A DNA stretch of 22,166 nucleotides. Origin: a virus. A program made the translations under genes and the position numbers. The stretch is from the IMG/VR virus record IMGVR_UViG_3300004457_000420, positions 1 to 22,166 of that record. One strand, 5' to 3'. Numbering within the stretch: position 1 is the first letter of the stretch; every line of letters begins with the position of its first letter. Positions 20,464 to 22,166 of this stretch are shown in pieces. The notes beneath the pieces are model-generated. The model saw only the letters and a list, made by a program, of their open reading frames with translations, searched no databases and was not told the DNA's origin.

Positions 20464-21077
20464 TGACCATCCTCGCCGACGCCATCAAAGCCCGCGCAGC
20501 CAAGCGCCCGCTCACCAAGGTCGACGGCCACGAGTTCTTGCGCGACGCGCCTGATGGCTCGTGTGTGTACGTGCGGCCTCTCGTGGTCGGCGAGCGCGAC
20601 GAAGCGCTTGCGTGCGCGCTCAAGTACCGCAAGGCGTTGATCGCCGACATCGGCGAGAAGGCAGCGCACGTGCTCGCGGACACCTCGCTCGTCGAGGACC
20701 CGACCATTGTCGAGCGCGTGTGGCGCGCGACCGTGAACGAGGACGCCTCGCCCGCGTTCCCGTCGTCCGCTTGGATGCGCGACAACATGACCGCCGAGGA
20801 AGTGGCGCACTTGTACGGCGTGCTCGATGCCGTCCAGCGCAAGGCGAGCCCGACGCCGCCCATGGATCTCGACGCGCGCGAGAGCCTCGCTACCTACCTC
20901 GCGAGCGTGAGCGAGAACCCCGACGCGGACGCCGCTGTGGGACGCTTCCCGCGCGAGTTCCTCACCGACATGCTGCTATGGGCATGCAAGGCGCTGCAAC
21001 TCGCACGCGAGCAGCACGCGGACACGTTGCCGCCCGTCGCAGTTGCTGACGAGTCGGGCTTCATCCCCGACCCGTGA
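20463..21077 (+). CDS. Chaperone-like protein, downstream copy (paralogue of the gene at 17450)
   Basis: The 204-residue protein starts in TGATG overlap with the tape measure stop. Three blocks match the gene at 17450 in order and spacing: C-V-Y-V-R-P-L-V-V-G-E-R-D-E-A (34-48), M-R-D-N-M-T-A-E-E-V-A-H-L-Y-G (105-119) with V-Q-R-K-A-S (124-129), and F-L-T-D-M-L-L-W-A-C-K-A-L-Q-L (166-180). The pattern V-x-V-R-P-L-x-x-G-E-R also fits small phage tail chaperones. It is probably a second tail-assembly chaperone, or a related protein acting on the next baseplate or hub component. The gene is coupled to the next one by GTGA. Confidence 0.72.
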   Translation: MTILADAIKARAAKRPLTKVDGHEFLRDAPDGSCVYVRPLVVGERDEALACALKYRKALIADIGEKAAHVLADTSLVEDPTIVERVWRATVNEDASPAFPSSAWMRDNMTAEEVAHLYGVLDAVQRKASPTPPMDLDARESLATYLASVSENPDADAAVGRFPREFLTDMLLWACKALQLAREQHADTLPPVAVADESGFIPDP

Positions 21078-21613
21078 GCGTCAAGCCACCGGCCGACGTT
21101 GACCCGGCGGACCTGTTTCTAAGCCTCATCGAATGGCGGCCGACTCGTGAGATACCTTACCGACTTCCCGAGCTTCCCGGTGTGGTTCTCTCAGTGCGAG
21201 CAATCGGTGCTGCCGCCTTCGAGCGATGCGCGCGCAGCGGGGCAAGTGCGATGCTCGCCGAGTGCCTACTCGCAGACGGCGAGCCGGCATTCTCTAGCGC
21301 GCGTGATGCCGCGTACCTCGACACCGAGGCGCAGCAAACTCTACTGGCTCACGCGGTCGCCGCGCTCGATGTTGTTTGCCCGCTCTATCGGCGTATCGAC
21401 ATCGACGCGTGGGAACTCGCTATGAAACGCGGGGCCAACGCCCTGCCATCTGTCGCGCGCGGGTTCATCTCGTGCGTCGACATCATCCCGACAATGGGCC
21501 GCGAGCCAATGCGCCGCGACCATCCAGAGCGCTATTGGGGCCGCCCCCCGTGCGAACTACTCGACGGCCACTGGCTCGCGTTTCGCGCTGCCGCTGACAT
21601 GTTCTACCGATAG
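21074..21613 (+). CDS. Hypothetical tail-module protein, coupled to chaperone-like gene
   Basis: The 179-residue protein starts at GTG 21074 (GTGA overlap). It has a short strand pair (Y-R-L-P-E-L-P-G-V-V-L-S-V-R-A-I-G), an acidic middle, then helices containing V-A-A-L-D-V-V-C-P-L-Y-R-R-I-D-I-D-A-W. No family is recognised. Being coupled to the chaperone-like gene, it could be the second half of a two-gene chaperone set, the role usually filled by a frameshifted extension in other phages. That is inference from position; there is no slippery sequence to support a frameshift. Confidence 0.68.
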   Translation: MSVKPPADVDPADLFLSLIEWRPTREIPYRLPELPGVVLSVRAIGAAAFERCARSGASAMLAECLLADGEPAFSSARDAAYLDTEAQQTLLAHAVAALDVVCPLYRRIDIDAWELAMKRGANALPSVARGFISCVDIIPTMGREPMRRDHPERYWGRPPCELLDGHWLAFRAAADMFYR

Positions 21614-21621
21614 GACCATCA

Positions 21622-21825
21622 ATGAACGAATCACACGACTGGGCGCTGGTTCTTTCGACGTCATCGTCCCCGGGTGGCTCCGTTGACCGCGTCGAGCAGT
21701 GCCGCAAGTGCTGCCTGATACGGCATGACTACGAATACGGAACGGGACAACGCTCGCCAAATTACCCGCGATTCATTAGCTACGGCTCCGCCGTGGTTGA
21801 CGACGGGTGTAGCGCAAGCAAATGA
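21622..21825 (+). CDS. Small cysteine-containing hypothetical protein
   Basis: The 67-residue protein has AGGA at 21612-21615 as a ribosome binding site. It contains C27-x2-C30-C31 and one late cysteine (63), with aromatics between them (Y-E-Y-G, Y-P-R-F-I-S-Y-G). The C-R-K-C pair plus one more cysteine could form a small zinc site, though the fourth ligand is uncertain. No family is recognised. It is coupled to the next cysteine-rich gene by ATGA, which repeats the paired arrangement seen at 9760-10328. Confidence 0.6.
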   Translation: MNESHDWALVLSTSSSPGGSVDRVEQCRKCCLIRHDYEYGTGQRSPNYPRFISYGSAVVDDGCSASK

Positions 21826-22040
21826 ACGTTGCGTGTCTCGATGACTACCGCCGTGGTGAGTGGGTCATCGCAAAAGAGGCGTGCCGCTATTGTGGGCCAC
21901 TTCGCTCGGTTTGCGTCCTGCCACGCGTTGCCGACCCGGACGCCCTGGAGTGCTCATCGTGCGGGCAGATGACGGCCGCCGTCTCGCACTACCTAACGGA
22001 GTCCAATGACTGGGCGCCGCGGCTCGAATCTGTCCGATAA
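21822..22040 (+). CDS. Small zinc-ribbon-like protein
   Basis: The 72-residue protein starts at the ATGA shared with the previous gene. C21-x2-C24-G and C44-x2-C47-G form a typical zinc ribbon (two knuckles 20 residues apart), with further cysteines at 5 and 31. The rest is short helix and aromatic residues. No function is known. Its stop overlaps the next start as TAATG, so it is translated together with the probable DNA-circulation gene. Confidence 0.65.
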   Translation: MNVACLDDYRRGEWVIAKEACRYCGPLRSVCVLPRVADPDALECSSCGQMTAAVSHYLTESNDWAPRLESVR

Positions 22041-22166
22041 TGTCCACCCGCGCAAGCCACGACCTGCCGCCCGTCAGCTGGGACGGCCTCCTTGCGCCTT
22101 GCTCGGACATCGAGACGTCTTGGAGCCATCGCCTCGCGTCGCGCGAGTTCTATGGCGTGGACGGCG
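22040..22166 (+). CDS. Probable DNA-circulation (Mu gpN-like) protein, N-terminal part; runs off window
   Basis: The frame is open from ATG 22040 to the end of the window (42 residues visible). The segment W-S-H-R-L-A-S-R-E-F-Y-G-V-D-G resembles the start of the DNA circulation protein N-terminal domain, where W-x-x-x-L-x-x-A-S-F-x-G-V is usual. In Mu-like tails this gene follows the tape measure and encodes a baseplate hub component. Order and motif agree, but the fragment is short and one motif residue (Ala) is changed to Arg, so the call is tentative. The coding status is well supported by the TAATG overlap. Confidence 0.55.
   Translation, partial: MSTRASHDLPPVSWDGLLAPCSDIETSWSHRLASREFYGVDG

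Overview
The window is a stretch of a GC-rich tailed double-stranded DNA bacteriophage or prophage. Every gene I can support lies on the + strand. Gene content and order point to a contractile-tail (myovirus) phage: terminase, portal, scaffold, major capsid protein, neck proteins, then a Mu-like tail run of small DUF2635-like protein, sheath, tube, chaperone-like proteins, tape measure and the start of a probable DNA-circulation/baseplate protein. I see no integrase, tRNA, CRISPR array, insertion sequence, lysis gene or host gene. The host cannot be named; the base composition only suggests a high-GC bacterium.

Region 1 (1-966) is the 3' part of a VirE-like primase-helicase, so replication genes lie to the left. 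Region 2 (967-1234) is a non-coding stretch with about eight copies of a CACCRACG-like motif in both orientations, small hairpins, and a pyrimidine/purine tract pair. It looks like an iteron or operator cluster and could be an origin or control region.

Region 3 (1235-6148) is a tightly packed ladder of about a dozen small, mostly unrecognised genes joined by ATGA/GTGA/TGATG overlaps. It ends with a recombination endonuclease VII homologue and a small HTH plus zinc-ribbon protein. It also carries a strong minus-strand G-quadruplex motif (2325-2363) and a 21-bp tandem repeat with a palindromic core (5158-5199).

Region 4 (6310-15103) is packaging and head: terminase large subunit, a beta-rich decoration-like protein, portal, two small zinc-ribbon proteins, another beta-rich protein, scaffold, major capsid protein, a second decoration-like protein, and neck/tail-completion proteins.

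Region 5 (15127-22166) is the Mu-like contractile tail. Two chaperone-like genes that appear to be divergent paralogues flank the tape measure gene. Most short non-coding gaps in regions 4 and 5 hold hairpins or a TAGCG-type motif just upstream of highly expressed structural genes.

The most unusual points are the iteron-like cluster, the duplicated chaperone-like gene on both sides of the tape measure, the many small cysteine-rich proteins spread through the operons, the G-quadruplex motif, and the tandem palindromic repeat at 5158-5199.
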